Shown: positions 12,086 through 25,156, numbered from the stretch's first letter. The stretch: 64,000 nt of DNA from Epiperipatus broadwayi (GCA_028023455.1 JAQFVV010012397.1:3864888-3928887); one strand, 5' to 3'. Program-made: numbers and translations. Notes: generated by a model from the letters alone, not told the origin.

Positions 12086-13318
12086 ACTAGTTTTACTGTA
12101 CATGAAGTTATGGTAATTAATGTGAAATTAATTAAAAACATTGTTTTGTGATACTAAATAACTAATAAATAAATAATGCTTTCTGGACTACTATATTTAA
12201 ATAAAATATTAAAAAGTGTAATTTTTAAAATACTATTATTTATCTAATAAATAAAATGATTTTCTTGTATAAACGTCAATTATAAATTACTAATATTATT
12301 TTAAAATTTATTATAAAATGTTTAATTTTGCTTTTCTGCTTGATTTATCTACATACAGCTTGCTGACTGTCTTTATAATAAGTTAATATTTCCTATTATT
12401 TTATTATTAATATATATTTTTATAAGAATGTGTTTAAACTCACGTATTAAGTTTATCACAATATATGTTTTTTTTGGTACACACATTACGGTGGTTATTT
12501 TTGTTATATATATATAGCCCATAAAATGAAATAAAACTCTTAGTTCAATATTATATTTTTAATATGATCTAAATTTTTATTAGTCATAATACAATCAATT
12601 TAAAATATTTTTGTAAATAAATGTGTTCATTTTTTAAATTTAATATTATAAATAGATTATTTTGTTTGTTAAATATTAATTTTGTGCTTTTTATATAGTT
12701 TATTCTAACTTATCTAAATATTAAAAATCCTTTACTAAATATTTTTTTTATGACGCACGTTCTTTCTGTCTTTTTAGATAATAAGTTAAAAATTATTGCT
12801 GTTTTTGAATATTTGTGTGAATTGTATATTGATGCTTTTTTTGATTATTTATAAATGGATGATTAATAGATATTTATATAAAAAGATATGAAAAAAATGT
12901 ATTAAAAATTCAAAGTATAAACTTATACTTTACAAAAAAATATATAGATGATTAATTTATGGCATTCGATGAAAATAATAATAACTATAAATTATTTTGT
13001 TTTAAAGTAAATCAAAAACATAAATTTAAAACTAAAATCAGAAAAGGTGTATAATTTTTATGAATATAAAAAGTCATAAAATAAATGAAAATTGATACAA
13101 GTGTGTATTCAAAAGAAACATTCTATGAATGTTCATAAATTGGAAATCGAATATCAAATAATATTCATAAAAAAGAGCAATAAATTTATGTTCCAATAAT
13201 TATTTATTAAAAAAAAGAAATCAATATTATTAAAAAGAAAGCATAATTAATAAAAATGTAAAATACATTATAAAAATATGCTAATAAAAATGTTTAAATA
13301 AATACAAAAACCATGACA
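12086..13318. other. AT-rich DNA, nothing recognised
   Basis: T-rich on the + strand up to about 12950, then A-rich. No gene or repeat I can support. Confidence 0.5.
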
Positions 13319-13386
13319 ATAACAACAATAATAACAATAATAATAATAATAATAATAATAACAACAACAATAACAACAGCAACATA
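13319..13386. repeat. (AAT)n/(AAC)n microsatellite
   Basis: Interrupted AAT and AAC triplets. Confidence 0.85.
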
Positions 13387-13773
13387 AAGACTATCATTAA
13401 ATTAGTTTAGAAGTAAATAAATATGCACGTAAAAATGAATAAAATTATTAAAAGAAATAAATAAAAATACAAACAAAAAATAAAGTTTAAATTTATTTAT
13501 ATATAGAGAAGAAAGTCCAATGTAAATGAAAACAGTAGAACAATGTGAAAGCTGCTGTAACAATGAAGAACTAAAATATATTGAAAACTCAAAAATTAAG
13601 CTATAAAACAGATTATAACAATATTGAAATGCTATAAAAATGTCAGTTATTCATAAACATAAATTAATTCATAAACCATACAATTTCAAAATTAAAATAA
13701 TGAAATTAAATAAAAATACAGACTGCCTCTAATGTTAATAAAATATAAATATATTTAAATAATAAATGAAATA

Positions 13774-13787
13774 TAATAATAACAACG

Positions 13788-13822
<35 letters not shown>

Positions 13823-13841
13823 AATAATAATAATAATAAAT
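13774..13841. repeat. (AAC)n-(AAT)n microsatellite
   Basis: A run of AAC triplets passes directly into AAT triplets. Confidence 0.9.
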
Positions 13842-14598
13842 AGTCAAAATAAGAGTCATAGATCACATGACTCATTAGAAGAAAAATTCTGGAAAAAAGG
13901 CTATTATATTGGTGAATAAAAAGAAAAGGAATATGAATAACAGGAAAAATATTAAAAAATACTCAATCAGCTGGTAATTAAAAGCTTAAGTGAACCCATA
14001 TTGTTAAGGAGGTTAATCCAAAAGAATATGAATAAAGTAAAATATATAAAATTAAATAAAGCAATAGCTAGATTTAAAAAAAAAGGTGAATAAAAAAATA
14101 TTAATTATTATGTGAAGTTTAGTTAAAGAATTTTTTTTATTAAAATTATAGATAATAATAGCATTCAGAAGAGTGGAAGACATTGCCGTTAGAATACTAT
14201 AGTTTTATACAAAAAGTAATGATACCCATAGATTATAAATATTTACTCTATTTAATATTGAATAAAATTAGTGATTAAAACATAAAAGTTGGAAAGAGAT
14301 TCAGAATGAGATTCATTCAGGAAAATAAATATAAGATAATGTATTTACAGTTTTTTAAATTAACTAAAATGAGTAATAGGAACTGAAACAATTATTGATA
14401 GCATTTTTAATAATAAGTTTTGATAAGATGAATTGAAAACAGATGTGAGATTATCAAGAATGATTAAAAGTTTTACAACTAGAGAAAATAGAGTTAGTCG
14501 AATTTAAATGAAAGATTTCATTGTCCCCTACTATTTATTTTATTTTTAGTAGAATTGGAATTTGAGAGAAAAATAATGTAGCTAAGAATGGGAATTCC

Positions 14599-14702
14599 GT
14601 AAAGCGTTGGTGGTCGAGAGGTCAGCACAGCTGCCTTACAAGCAGTTGTCCTGGGTTAGCAGGTTCACTTTCCGGCCAATGCTATGATACATGAAAAAAA
14701 AA
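14599..14702 (+). mobile_element. tRNA-derived SINE, copy 2, with target-site duplication
   Basis: The tRNA-like body runs from GCGTTGG (14604) to CCAATGC (14682), which pair as a 7-bp acceptor stem. A box TGGTCGAGAGG and B box AGGTTCACTTTCC are present, then ATGATACATG and an A-run. The 9-bp GGGAATTCC at 14590-14598 is repeated at 14703-14711, directly outside the element, as expected from target-primed reverse transcription. Confidence 0.9.
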
Positions 14703-17253
14703 GGGAATTCCACAATGAAAAAATAAAAATATAAAATGGAAGTTCTTTCTTTTTTAAAAAATAGATTATGTGGCTGTTTTTTTTAAAAAATAGTACAAAA
14801 ATATAAAGACTGTTTTATAAAAGTGTGCAGATATAGTAAGATATATAAAATTAAATTTAATATGAAAAGTTTAAGTCAATAGCAATTATTAATGATGATT
14901 ATAATACTAAAAAAATGGGATACTTAATTTGTAAAAGAGGAGGGATATGGACATTTTGTTAAATGAAAAAGACATAGTTTCAACAACTAGGAATTAAAGT
15001 TGCGACATAATACAAGAAATAGATTGAAAAGAATTAAAAAATATTTATATTATATGACAAATCTAATAGTTTAAAAAGGATTGTGCATATTTTTAATTAA
15101 AAAAAAAGAAATACTTTTATTAGCTAAGAAAAAAATAAATAAATAAAAAAAGAAATAAGGAAGATATATATTGGATGGCAAACTGTAGATTAAAAGACTA
15201 TACAGAAAAAAATGGATGAACAGTTTTTATTAATAAAAACATTAAAACAAATTTAAAATGTTTGAAAGATTGCATTATAGGAATGGAAATAGATGAGTAA
15301 AAGTGGTGTTTAATTGAATTATGTGAAATAAACCAAAATTGGTGGAATTGAAAGATTCTATAATATAAAGAGTTAGTAGAAAAAGAATTTATTTTTATAT
15401 ATTTATATAAGAAGTTAAAAGATGCATAAAAGCATCCTCTAGATATGGTAATAATTAAGAAGAGTGAGCAAGAAACTAGATAAGATTGCCAGAAAAATTA
15501 AACTGGAATTATGAAAAATAAACAAGATTCAAAACAGTTTGTTATATAATACTAAAAATATATACAAAGTAGGAAAACATTATTATTATTTGGGGTGAGC
15601 AGAAAAACATTGAATACTTAAAAAAAGAGATAAAAGTGTGATAAGAATTTGGTAGCAAATGTGATTTATTTAAAGATGGGAAAATAGAGAACATCTGTTT
15701 TTAAAATATAGAATTGAAAAGAGGAAAGACATAATTTATACAGAGATTATGAAAAAGAAGTTAAGAGAATATAAAGATAGAGCTATTTGTTTCATTTAAA
15801 TTTTTATTATGATAATATAAATTATGATAAAAATATATTAGAATTGACAAAGTGCCAATTATTAAAATGAATAAAAAAAGAAAAGAGAATATGTCAGTAT
15901 TGTGATTGGAAGAATTGAATACTTGATGATTAAGTAAAAAGAGATAATTATATAATAATATATATAATATCTATATAAATGTTTCAAATATTATCAAAGA
16001 AGGTACTATAGTTTAAAATTATTTATTATTTGCTTAGCATGCTTTTGGCAATCACACACATACTTCTCTGTTTGAATCAATATAGTATTTAAATCTAGCA
16101 TGCCTTATGCAAATTTATTTATGTTCCATTTTCATGATAGTGGAACACATGACTTTTTTATCTATTGTGTATGGGTCTTTTGCAAGTACCCAAACTTCTT
16201 TAACCTTAAACTTTTTATCTTTGTTTTCCACACAAACTATTTTAGCAGTTGTCAAGTCAAATATAGACTCAATTCACATTCATGTTTCAAAAATATTGAT
16301 TTATATTTATAGTTCAGTTTTGCTTGGTTATATAGATATTTATGCTGAGCTATTCTAATAGACACATTTGCCCATGATTTCTCATAATATACAGCTTTGC
16401 ACAAGACATTTGTGCATTCAATTTTATAGATTATTTATTGGATTACCTCTAAAGGCAATTTATCTGCAGCATTATTTAATAACTTATTCAAAGAGGGGGG
16501 GGGGTATTTAAATTTACATTGTAGGTGCCAATGCATACATATTTCATTTTTTTTAGATAATCTGAAATGTACGGGAGACTTATTTACTTTTTGGAATTCA
16601 TTTATTCAGATGTGGATTGCTTATTTAAATATAAAATATTTTTAAAAAAAAATAGAATATTTAATTTCACTAATAGGATTTTTAGGCATATAATTTACTA
16701 TGTGCAGAAACTTGTGATTTTGTGTAAAAGGATTCAAACCATTTCACTATCATCTTGTCATAATATTTATAACAAAAGCTAAAGTAAGCAAATCAATTCA
16801 ATTTATAAAGCGACACAAAAGTTTTTAGCACATTTGTTTATTTTATTAAGCTTTCATTAGAAAAAGGGATTAATAAATTATTTTTATTATTTGTGCAAAT
16901 CTAAAATAAAAGATATAATAATGCAATACTATTTAATAAATAAATTATTTTATTTCATTAGTAATATATATATACCAAAAAAACTGCAGATATATATGAA
17001 TTAATAATATTGTTACAACATATGTATATTTTGTCACACATCTTGGTCCAAATTATCATCATTTAAAAGCACTCATAAATGATGCACCAAGGAAGAAAAA
17101 ACAATGATAAAAAAAACAAAGAATAAAAGTTAGTAGAGAAGAAATTGGTATCAGAATTATTGCATATGTAATTAAAAGATGACACATACCATTGTCATAC
17201 TTATATAAACTTAACAGATATCATAAAGAATTTACAACGACAATAGAAAATTC
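14703..17253. other. A/G-rich DNA, nothing firmly recognised
   Basis: From about 14000 to 15960 the + strand is rich in A and G, which might reflect an old LINE body like the one at 22.8-25.0 kb, but I could not match any reverse-transcriptase motif. A run of ten G lies at 16495-16504. Two overlapping plus-strand open frames near 16100-16358 have no recognisable features. Confidence 0.35.
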
Positions 17254-17735
17254 TTCATATAGTAGTGCCACCAACTGCAGGCTTTTGTAATCAATGGATG
17301 CAGGAAGATTTGTACATAAAATCCCTATCTAGGGTCCACTCATTCAATATCCCCAGACTAGTTTCTAGACTGAGCTTTCATAAGTTAGGAGCTTTAAATT
17401 TGAAAACACTGCACCTAGATCTTAGAATCTAATGCAACCCTCCAGCAACCTCCTTCACCTATTTGGTTAACTAAAGTTAGGATCCCAAGATGAAAACACA
17501 ACAATGTTTTCAATCCAATCTCATTTGCTTGTATATTCATGTAGATCTGAATGAATTTCAGCATCTATATATTTTGGTGACTTTATTTTTCAAGAGATCC
17601 AGTAACCATTATCCTATAGACAGGATAGGTATAAAACCATCAAATCATTACCATTCAATAGTGGTATTACTATATGAAGATTTTGCTATTGTTATTAACA
17701 ACCTATGTAAGCATATAAAATGGTGATCATGTGGT
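17254..17735. repeat. Interspersed repeat family R, copy 1
   Basis: The first half (about 17260-17430) shares AATCAATGGATGCA, TCAATATCCCCAGACTAG and CACTGCACCTAGATCTTAGA with copies at 30.4-31.0 and 43.75-44.1 kb. The second half (about 17485-17725) shares CCAAGATGAAA, CAATGTTTTCAAT and the CAGGATAGGT/CAGGATTGGT block with 30.24-30.44 kb. Here the halves are present once, not as a palindrome, so this is a partial copy. No coding content. Confidence 0.7.
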
Positions 17736-17910
17736 GTTTTCTTGGAATTTATGATGTTTGGGCATTGTACTGACATAAATAATTGAAATCTGCACAATAA
17801 AAGAAAATGAAAAGAAAATGAAAGAAAGAATAATGATGATTAATTTATTATAAATATTAATAATAATTATTAAAATAAAAATTCAAATTTATTCTGCTGC
17901 AAATTATAAA

Positions 17911-18199
17911 TTGATAAAAATCAACACTTCTGTTGTTATTTAGCAGAGATAATATTATTATATTCAATTAAAACAATTGTCAAATGTTTTCAACACTAAT
18001 GTGTTCTTATCAAAGCAAACTCTGTAAAACATGGACTCTTTATAATCTTAAAATTCACTTTAACAACCAGATATCACTAATCAGAAAACTAATTTGATAA
18101 AGACATGTTAGTGTTGAAAGTGCTTGGAAATTATTTTAATGATATGTATTAATAATATTATCTCTGCTAAATAACAACAGAAATGCTGGTTTTTATTAA
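17911..18199. repeat. Foldback element of about 290 bp
   Basis: TGATAAAAATCAACACTTCT followed by GTTGTTATTTAGCAGAG at 17912-17950 is mirrored by CTCTGCTAAATAACAAC to GGTTTTTATTAA at about 18160-18199. An inner pair (TTTTCAACACTAATGTGT against ACATGTTAGTGTTGAAAG) also matches. Centre about 18055. Flanks on both sides show weaker mirrored AT-rich sequence. Confidence 0.8.
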
Positions 18200-19164
18200 T
18201 TAATATTTATTAATGAATTAAGTTAAAAATATGGTAACTCTCTATATGTTACCAAGAAAGATGATCAAAAATGGAAATAAAGGAAATCCATTATGCTATT
18301 TTTTTAATACAAATTTTAAAAAATAGTAACAAAAATATCATATCTAACAGTTATATGAAATATATATATTAATAATACTACAAATCAATATTTGTATTTC
18401 TTCAAACTAATATACATAAACTTATAAATAAATATTAAGAAATACAGTAATTAAAATTTGTTAAAAAGAACAAAAATATAAATGTCACTTAGGAGCATTT
18501 TCAACTATTCTCATAGTCTTTGTCAACTAATATTTTGAAATGTTAACCTTCCCATAATTCCATGATCATAAGATATGCTGCCTGCCTTATTATTAAGTCT
18601 TGCTTGTATTTATATATTAACATAGCTTTTTTGATTTTTTTTTATCATTTCTTTCAGTTTGCAATATTTTTAAGTTATTATAATGGAAATCAAAACCACA
18701 TATACATGATTATTATGGTCATAAAAATGGAAGCTGATAAATTATATTATCTTTAGAATTTTGTTTCATATTTTGAACTCTTTTTAATAACAACAAGTGC
18801 TCTTTTGTTCTTTTCTCCAATGTGCATCTCGACTCACCTATATATACACTACCACACCTACATGTCCATTTATAAATGATACAATTTTTATTTGTAAATA
18901 AAGTATCTTGAATTATTTATTAATTTATTTAATGTAGGTGGTGCATAAAATGCCACATATACCTTTATAAATTTTCCTTATGAAACTTGCCTGTTGATTT
19001 GAAATATATGGTATTGATATCCAAATTTTATTATCAGAGGAATTGACATCATTATTAATCTTATTTTTATTTTTGTATTTATATTTTGAATTAAAAATTT
19101 TAATAGTATAATAAATATAATCCTAATTATATACAACATTTAACAATTCATTTCACATTTTTTT
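18200..19164. other. AT-rich DNA, nothing recognised
   Basis: No supported gene or repeat. Confidence 0.5.
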
Positions 19165-20592
19165 TGATATTAATAATTATATGTAAAAAGCCATTTTGGC
19201 ACATGTATTAATGCCCTTATCAAATGTTGAACATTTATTTTAACTATTAACTTATTATTGCACAAAAATGCTATCTCCAGTTTTGTAATAGAAATAAAAA
19301 TAACAATAATAAGATAAAACATGAATTAAACAAAATAAAATTATGGTATAACAATGCAAATTGTTAGAAATTCATTAAAAGTTAAAATAAATTAACTATA
19401 TAACATAACAAAACACAAAATAAATAAAAACATGCTTTATACAACTTTATATATTCTATCTTATTATATAATTTCCCATTCATTTTTAATTGACCAGATA
19501 TTAAGGACACTTAGTGAAATTTTATAAATATTCATATAATTATCTATATTATACTTAATATAATATGTTCCATATATTCATCTTTTTTGATTGTTATTGC
19601 AATTTAAATGTTTAATATTTTTATAGCATCTATTTTTCCATATATTAAGTGGTTAATGTATAAAACATATTTATCATTTTCTTCTATTAATTATACGTTC
19701 TTTGGCTTTTTTATTTAACTGTTTTCCACATGTCTGTAGTAAATCATATTGCAATTATCATAATAAATTTTATATACAATTTCTTTTTTGTATTTTATAT
19801 CATCTCTCATTTTATAATTAAATATTAATATTTCCAGATTTTTACTATTTGACCATTTAATATTTATATGTTTATCAATATAATTTTTGTTTTGTATTAA
19901 TGCATTATAAGTACATTGTAAAATTTTTTAATAAAAAATAACAGTTCTAAGCAAAATCATTATAGTAATAATTGTAAAAATAGTTTGATATAAAATGGAT
20001 CAAATGTTCATATTATCCCCAAATTTATAAAACATTAATTAAAAACAAAACTTATATTGATAAATATATAAATATTGGATGGTCAAATAGTAAAAGTCAG
20101 AAAAAATTAATATGTAATTGTAAATTAATATACAATATAAAATACAAAATGGAATCATATATAAAATTAATTGTAACAATTATAATATGATTTACTATGG
20201 ACATTAAAAAAACAGTTAAATAAAAGAGAAATCGAATATAACATGGCAATTAATAAGAAAGATCATACATATTCTTTATGCCCCCACTATTTAATTAACA
20301 TATGGACCAAAATAGATATTATTAAAATATTAAACTTTTAAATTACATTAAAAATATAAAAAGAAGATAAATATATAAAACATTATATTAAGCATAACAT
20401 AAATAATTATATGAATATTATAAAATATCAACAAATTTACTTAATAATTCATCAATTAAAAATGAATGAGAAATTATATAATAATGTAGTATATAACTTT
20501 ATCTTTCTTAATGGATTGCCAAATGTATATGATATTAATATCATCTATTTTCTTTATTACTTTTTACAATGCTTTTTTACAACCTACTGCTT

Positions 20593-20625
20593 GACAGTTT
20601 CATTTGCCCCAGCGATCTTCTTCAG
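20593..20625 (-). ncRNA. Hammerhead-like motif, left arm copy
   Basis: On the minus strand: CTGAAGA, A, GATCGC, TGGG, GCAAAT, GAAAC, TGTC. It keeps the GAAAC box, but the central stem is degraded compared with the right-arm copy. Candidate only; a canonical hammerhead has no extra base between the CUGANGA box and stem II. Confidence 0.25.
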
Positions 20626-20900
20626 AACTATGACAAACACAATATAAATACATGAATGCAAATATACATGAACATATAATTTTAAATTTTATATATACAT
20701 ATAGTCTATCTTATATGATAGTTGATAAATATAGAATATAAAAAAGAATAAAATGTGTAATATATACAAAGCTAATATAAAGATATATTTGGGTATATAA
20801 ATAATGATTATAAGATAGACTATATGTATACATATAAAATGTAAAATTGTATGTTCATGTATATTTGTATTCATATATTTGTATTGTATTTTTCATAGTT

Positions 20901-20933
20901 CTGAAGAAGATTGCTGAGGCAATCAAAACTGTC
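20901..20933 (+). ncRNA. Hammerhead-like motif, right arm copy
   Basis: Reads CTGAAGA, A, GATTGC, TGAG, GCAATC, AAAAC, TGTC. The two hexamers are exact complements, giving a 6-bp stem with a 4-nt loop. The first box fits CUGANGA of hammerhead ribozymes; the second box has A where the core needs G, and one unpaired base precedes the stem. Candidate only. Confidence 0.3.
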
Positions 20934-21240
20934 AAGTACTGGGTTGTAAAAAAACATTGTAAAAAGTAATAAAGAATATAGATGATGTTAATATTAATAT
21001 AGTATATATATGTTGGATAAAGGATGTTTTTATTTTTTTTGTGTATTTCTGGATTGCTGTACCATAATTTTATTTTGTTTAGTTGTATTTTATTATTGTT
21101 ATTGCTACTTTTACTTTTATTACAAAACGGTAAATATCACTTATGTCCAATAATATGTTAAGGGTAAAAATAGGCATTTAACATTTGATAAGAGAATAAA
21201 ATCGTGTGCTAAAAAGGCTTTTTATATATATATTATATAG

Positions 21241-22789
21241 TTGCTATATATATTTTTATTATTTTTTTTTATCATCATAAGAAAGACATTGAAACTGGCA
21301 TAAACACAAGTTAAAACATTAAAGATTGTGTATATAATTAGGAATTTCAGTGAAAATAAATAAAGATAAATTATACAGACTCAAAAATAGTACATGTAAT
21401 AAAATAATTATATTTTATAATAATATTATATATATATAATTCTAAATTTTCTTTCCTCTTTATAAAGTTTCTATCGTGTGTTTGGGTTTGAGAGTTTCTC
21501 CTGTACTCAACACAATATCGTTGAGCTATTATATAAAGTATTAATGTGCATATGTGAAAAAGTAAAATTCTTTCTCTTTAATTACATGCATCCTATGCAT
21601 TTAATAAATAAATTTGAACGTTACATATTCTATATGTAATTAAATAATTTTAACTATATGAAAGCTATTGTATAATTTTCATATAACCTTAATTTTCGAA
21701 TGATGAATAGCAACTATACAAGTTGAAAATATGACAAATTGCATGAAAATTATGGAATAGATTCTGTATGATTACAATTCTTAATTACACATACACATAT
21801 ATGTCAAAATATTTTAATCTTTCTTAATCGAAGAATTGTAAATGGAGTATTCATTCAACCAATTAACAACATACAAAATTTATACTAATAATTTTAATAT
21901 ATAATCTATAGACATTATCCAAAAATCAATTATACATGATTAATCACTGATGTTTTTCATAAGGAATTCATTTATTGATTGCAATTACTTTAAATTAAAT
22001 CATAAATTGAGCAAAATATTTAGTCTTATGTTCGTTCTTAAACAAAACATTGTTTTATATTAATAAAATTCTATAACAATGTTTTCCAAATAACTCTGAT
22101 CAATATGGAATCTATGTCAATCTTTTTCTAAAAAAATCAAACTGCACTATTAAGAGCTTTAAAAAAAAGCATTTCAATGTCATATTAATCTAAACACATA
22201 TTTTTAAACATCAGCAGAATTATAACAATCTGGAACTAATATTTGATAATACATTTTGTAAAGATATTATCACTAACAGGATGCATTATAGGTAAATATG
22301 ATTTTGAAAGAAAAATAAATATTTCAAAAGACTTAAAATTTATTTTAGATGTGATGAATGATAAAAATAATATTCAAATCATTTATTGCTCAAGAATTTG
22401 CATAAAGATTCACTTGAAGTTTCATTGTTAGAAGTGAATTGCAATCCATGAATTTTAAATTTCAGAGATTACATTTATACTACTCTTCCTAGGCATATAA
22501 AGTAAAACAAATAAATAGTTTATTGCTCTGGAAATGAGATAAAATCTTCCATTATACTACTTTATTAAACAATAAAAAATATGGTTGGGATATAAGATCA
22601 TGTGATATAAGAATCTGCTAATGAAAAGACAAAAAACAGGTAGACATAACACTAATAAATAATAGATCAAAAACAACCATATAATAATGCTGCATTTTTA
22701 AGGTGATAAAATATCTATAAAGTTGTCAGTTAGTAATTGCAAATACCAAGTTGAAAAAAAAGTAATTGAAAAATATCAGTTAAGGCTTA
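21241..22789. other. AT-rich DNA, nothing recognised
   Basis: One short plus-strand open frame (22243-22431) has no recognisable features. No repeat identified. Confidence 0.45.
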
Positions 22790-24990
22790 AGAAAAAATAA
22801 AAATATGGGCAAAAAAAAAGAACTAGATTCTAGAATCAACCATAATAAAGTGTTGAAAAAAAACTATTTCTGAAGTTATATTAATGAGAAAAATATTAAA
22901 AAAATAATAAAACACACCAGAACATGAATCTTATACATCAAGCACAATTAAGAAACGATTCCAAACTTACAGAATAGCAGTATAAAGTAATAAAGCAAAG
23001 TTAAAATGTTTGGAGGAAATGATTAAAAATAGAATGTAAAGATATAATTAAATATTAGAAAAATAGACAAGTAATAAGAACCTTAATAAAAAAGGGCACC
23101 CAAAACAGAAGGTGATAAAAATAAACATAAAAAATTGTTTGATATTTAGAATAAAATTCAAAATGATGGCAAAATACTGTTGTGAATAATGTCAACTTGT
23201 GTACAGTAAATAAAACAAATTTTTAAATAATATAAGAAAATATTAGTATAAAAATTACTGAAAATATATTATCTTCATATAATAATAAAGACAACATTTT
23301 ATTGGAAAAGGTTAAAAGAAATATGATGAATAAATTGAAAATGACAAAATAGTTAAAGAAATGATTATATATGATAAGATAATTGCTTTCATAAAATTTA
23401 TGAACTGTGTATGAAAAGAAGGTACTAAACCTAAAGTATGCAAAAAATTATTGTTAATATTAATATATAAAAAGAAAAAAACATATTAAACAATTATAAT
23501 TTTTTTTGTCTTGCATTGGTGGTCAAGAGGTCAGCATGACTGCCTTGCCCTAGCAGGCAGTTGCCCGGGTTGCGGGTTCATGTCCCAGCTGATACTATGA
23601 CACTTAAAAAAACAATTATAATTTTTTTCTATAGTACAGGTTTTTTTATACCTGCACTCCAATATGTAATATATAGGGGATTTGAATCAGCGTTTCACAT
23701 GACCATCAACTATTGATGCTATTTCATCACCAATATAAGTATTTTATGCTAAAACAGCACTCATTAGTTGGACAGGCTTCAATTCATCCCATCCCACAAC
23801 TCTTCAGCCATCCATTTCATTGAAAATCTGAAGATAGAATGTTCAAAGCCATCATTGGTGCAATTATGGAACAATTGCACTAATTAGTATTTTAATAAAT
23901 ATCTTAAATGAAGATTTATGCCTAAATCAATTTGCAAGACATCTAGATGTTTTTGTAAAGAAAAATTAGGAGTATGGTACAGAAACATTTTTCTGTTCAT
24001 TGCAGTAAAAGTCAAGAAAAATAGGAATAAAAATCCATATTTATGTTTGTAGATTATCAAAAGATCTATAATAATTTGAGTAAAAATAAATTGGACAATT
24101 TTTAGAGCATAAAATAGATAAATTGTGGATAAATAAATCTTCTAAATATCATCTACTATATTTCAAACAGAATTTGTGCTGTTCTAGGAATAAAAAAGAT
24201 TAAGACAAGAGAATCCAATGTCATCATGTTCATCATTATATATCTTAAAACTGTTGTTTAAATTAAAAAGATACACAAACATCAATTCACATCAAAATAA
24301 ATAATTTAAATAAACAGATGACATCAGTAATAAAGAAAATAAAAAAACACTAAAATCAATATTAATGTCACAAAATGATAAAGCAAAAAAAAAAAAAAAA
24401 TTAAGCACAAATATAGTTATTAAAAAAGAAGCAACACTTGGAAAAGAGAAAATGCAGAGTAAAAATTGATGTAATTAAATTAGACAATGTAGATGGTTAA
24501 TACATTTTAGAAGGCATCTTGACTGTCAAAAAAAAAATTAAGATTAGATAAAGTAATAACATATCTCCAAGCCATTCATAAAATCTGAGAAAGCAAAGAC
24601 ATTATTATAAACTAAATTAGATATACTGAACATATGCATATTTACTAAGTTATTATATGGTTGAGAAATGTGAATAAAGGTAAAAACATTTATTGCTTAA
24701 AGTATCTTAATATTTTAAAGCACATGTTAAAGAAAGTTATTGAGAATTAGTTGGACAAATGAAGAGTTTACAAACTATGAATTGTAACAAAATTGTTAAA
24801 GGATAGAGAAAGTTACAATTATATATGTTGAAGAAATGACAATCATATGCTAAATATTCTAAATTTTATATAACACAAGGCTCAGACAAGTGAGGAAAAC
24901 CCCATTTAACATGAGTAGATACAATTAAAGAATTGTATGAAAATGATTTGCATCCATTTAACTTTCTGCAAGAGAGTTGGTAGCACCACA
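22790..24990 (+). mobile_element. Heavily decayed LINE (reverse-transcriptase region)
   Basis: Translation in shifting frames shows pieces in LINE ORF2 order: DYQKIYNNLSKNKL (reverse-transcriptase motif A region, about 24050), a stretch with RICAVLG (about 24175), KIDVIKLDNVDG with YILEGILTVK (the L-x-x-V-x-x-F-x-YLG-like segment, about 24460-24530), LLYG (about 24650), and LLRISWTNEEFTNYEL (C-terminal segment, about 24735-24785). Upstream A-rich sequence from 22790 may be the 5' part, but that is inference. Many stops and shifts; not functional. A SINE with a clear target-site duplication sits within it. Confidence 0.5.
23508..23609 (+). mobile_element. tRNA-derived SINE, copy 3, with 19-bp target-site duplication
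   Basis: Body starts GCATTGGTGGTCAAGAGGTC and ends GCTGATACTATGACAC plus A-run. The 19 bases at 23489-23507 (starting AACAATTATAA, allowing one base of play with the A-run) recur at 23610-23628. The anticodon arm differs from the other copies: CTGCC and GGCAG enclose a longer loop, so this is a structural variant of the family. Confidence 0.9.
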
Positions 24991-25076
24991 CAACTGCAAA
25001 CATTGAGTGTATGATTTATGATTATAAACTGAAGTAGAAGCAATGATTAAATTTCTTCAGAGATCTGATCTTTTTG

Positions 25077-25077
<1 letters not shown>

Positions 25078-25150
<73 letters not shown>
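25078..25150. repeat. Long (TA)n microsatellite
   Basis: About 70 bases of uninterrupted TA abutting the perfect palindrome; a shorter (TA)n at 25372-25396 lies on the other side. Confidence 0.95.

Positions 25151-25156
<6 letters not shown>

Larger units (their letters stand above)
20496..21008. repeat. Nested foldback with 9-bp target-site duplication
   Basis: TAGTATATA at 20487-20495 recurs at 21000-21008, and the sequence between them interrupts the right arm of the surrounding foldback. The inserted element is itself a foldback: ATATCATCTATTTTCTTTATT and TACTTTTTACAATG near 20536-20570 are mirrored by CATTGTAAAAAGTAATAAAG near 20955-20975. The middle arms carry the CTGAAGAAG..GTC hairpin motif on both sides (20593-20625 minus, 20901-20933 plus). 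Confidence 0.7.
19165..21240. repeat. Large foldback, right arm split by a second foldback
   Basis: The left arm (about 19165-19910) is mirrored by 20040-20495 and, after an interruption, by 21005-21240. Matching landmarks include TTTTACTATTTGACCAT with ATGGTCAAATAGTAAAA, TAGTAAATCATATT with AATATGATTTACTA, CAAAATAAAATTATGGTA with TACCATAATTTTATTTTG, and the outer AAAAAGCC with GGCTTTTT. Arms are about 700 bp with many substitutions, so the element is old. No transposase frame is visible inside. Confidence 0.75.

Noticed and set aside
16100-16358. Overlapping plus-strand ORFs
   Set aside because: Two frames open over the same bases, hydrophobic only because of T-rich DNA; no motif.
20901-20933. 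Canonical hammerhead ribozyme
   Set aside because: Core departs from CUGANGA..GAAA by an extra unpaired base and, here, A for G in the second box; kept only as a hammerhead-like motif.
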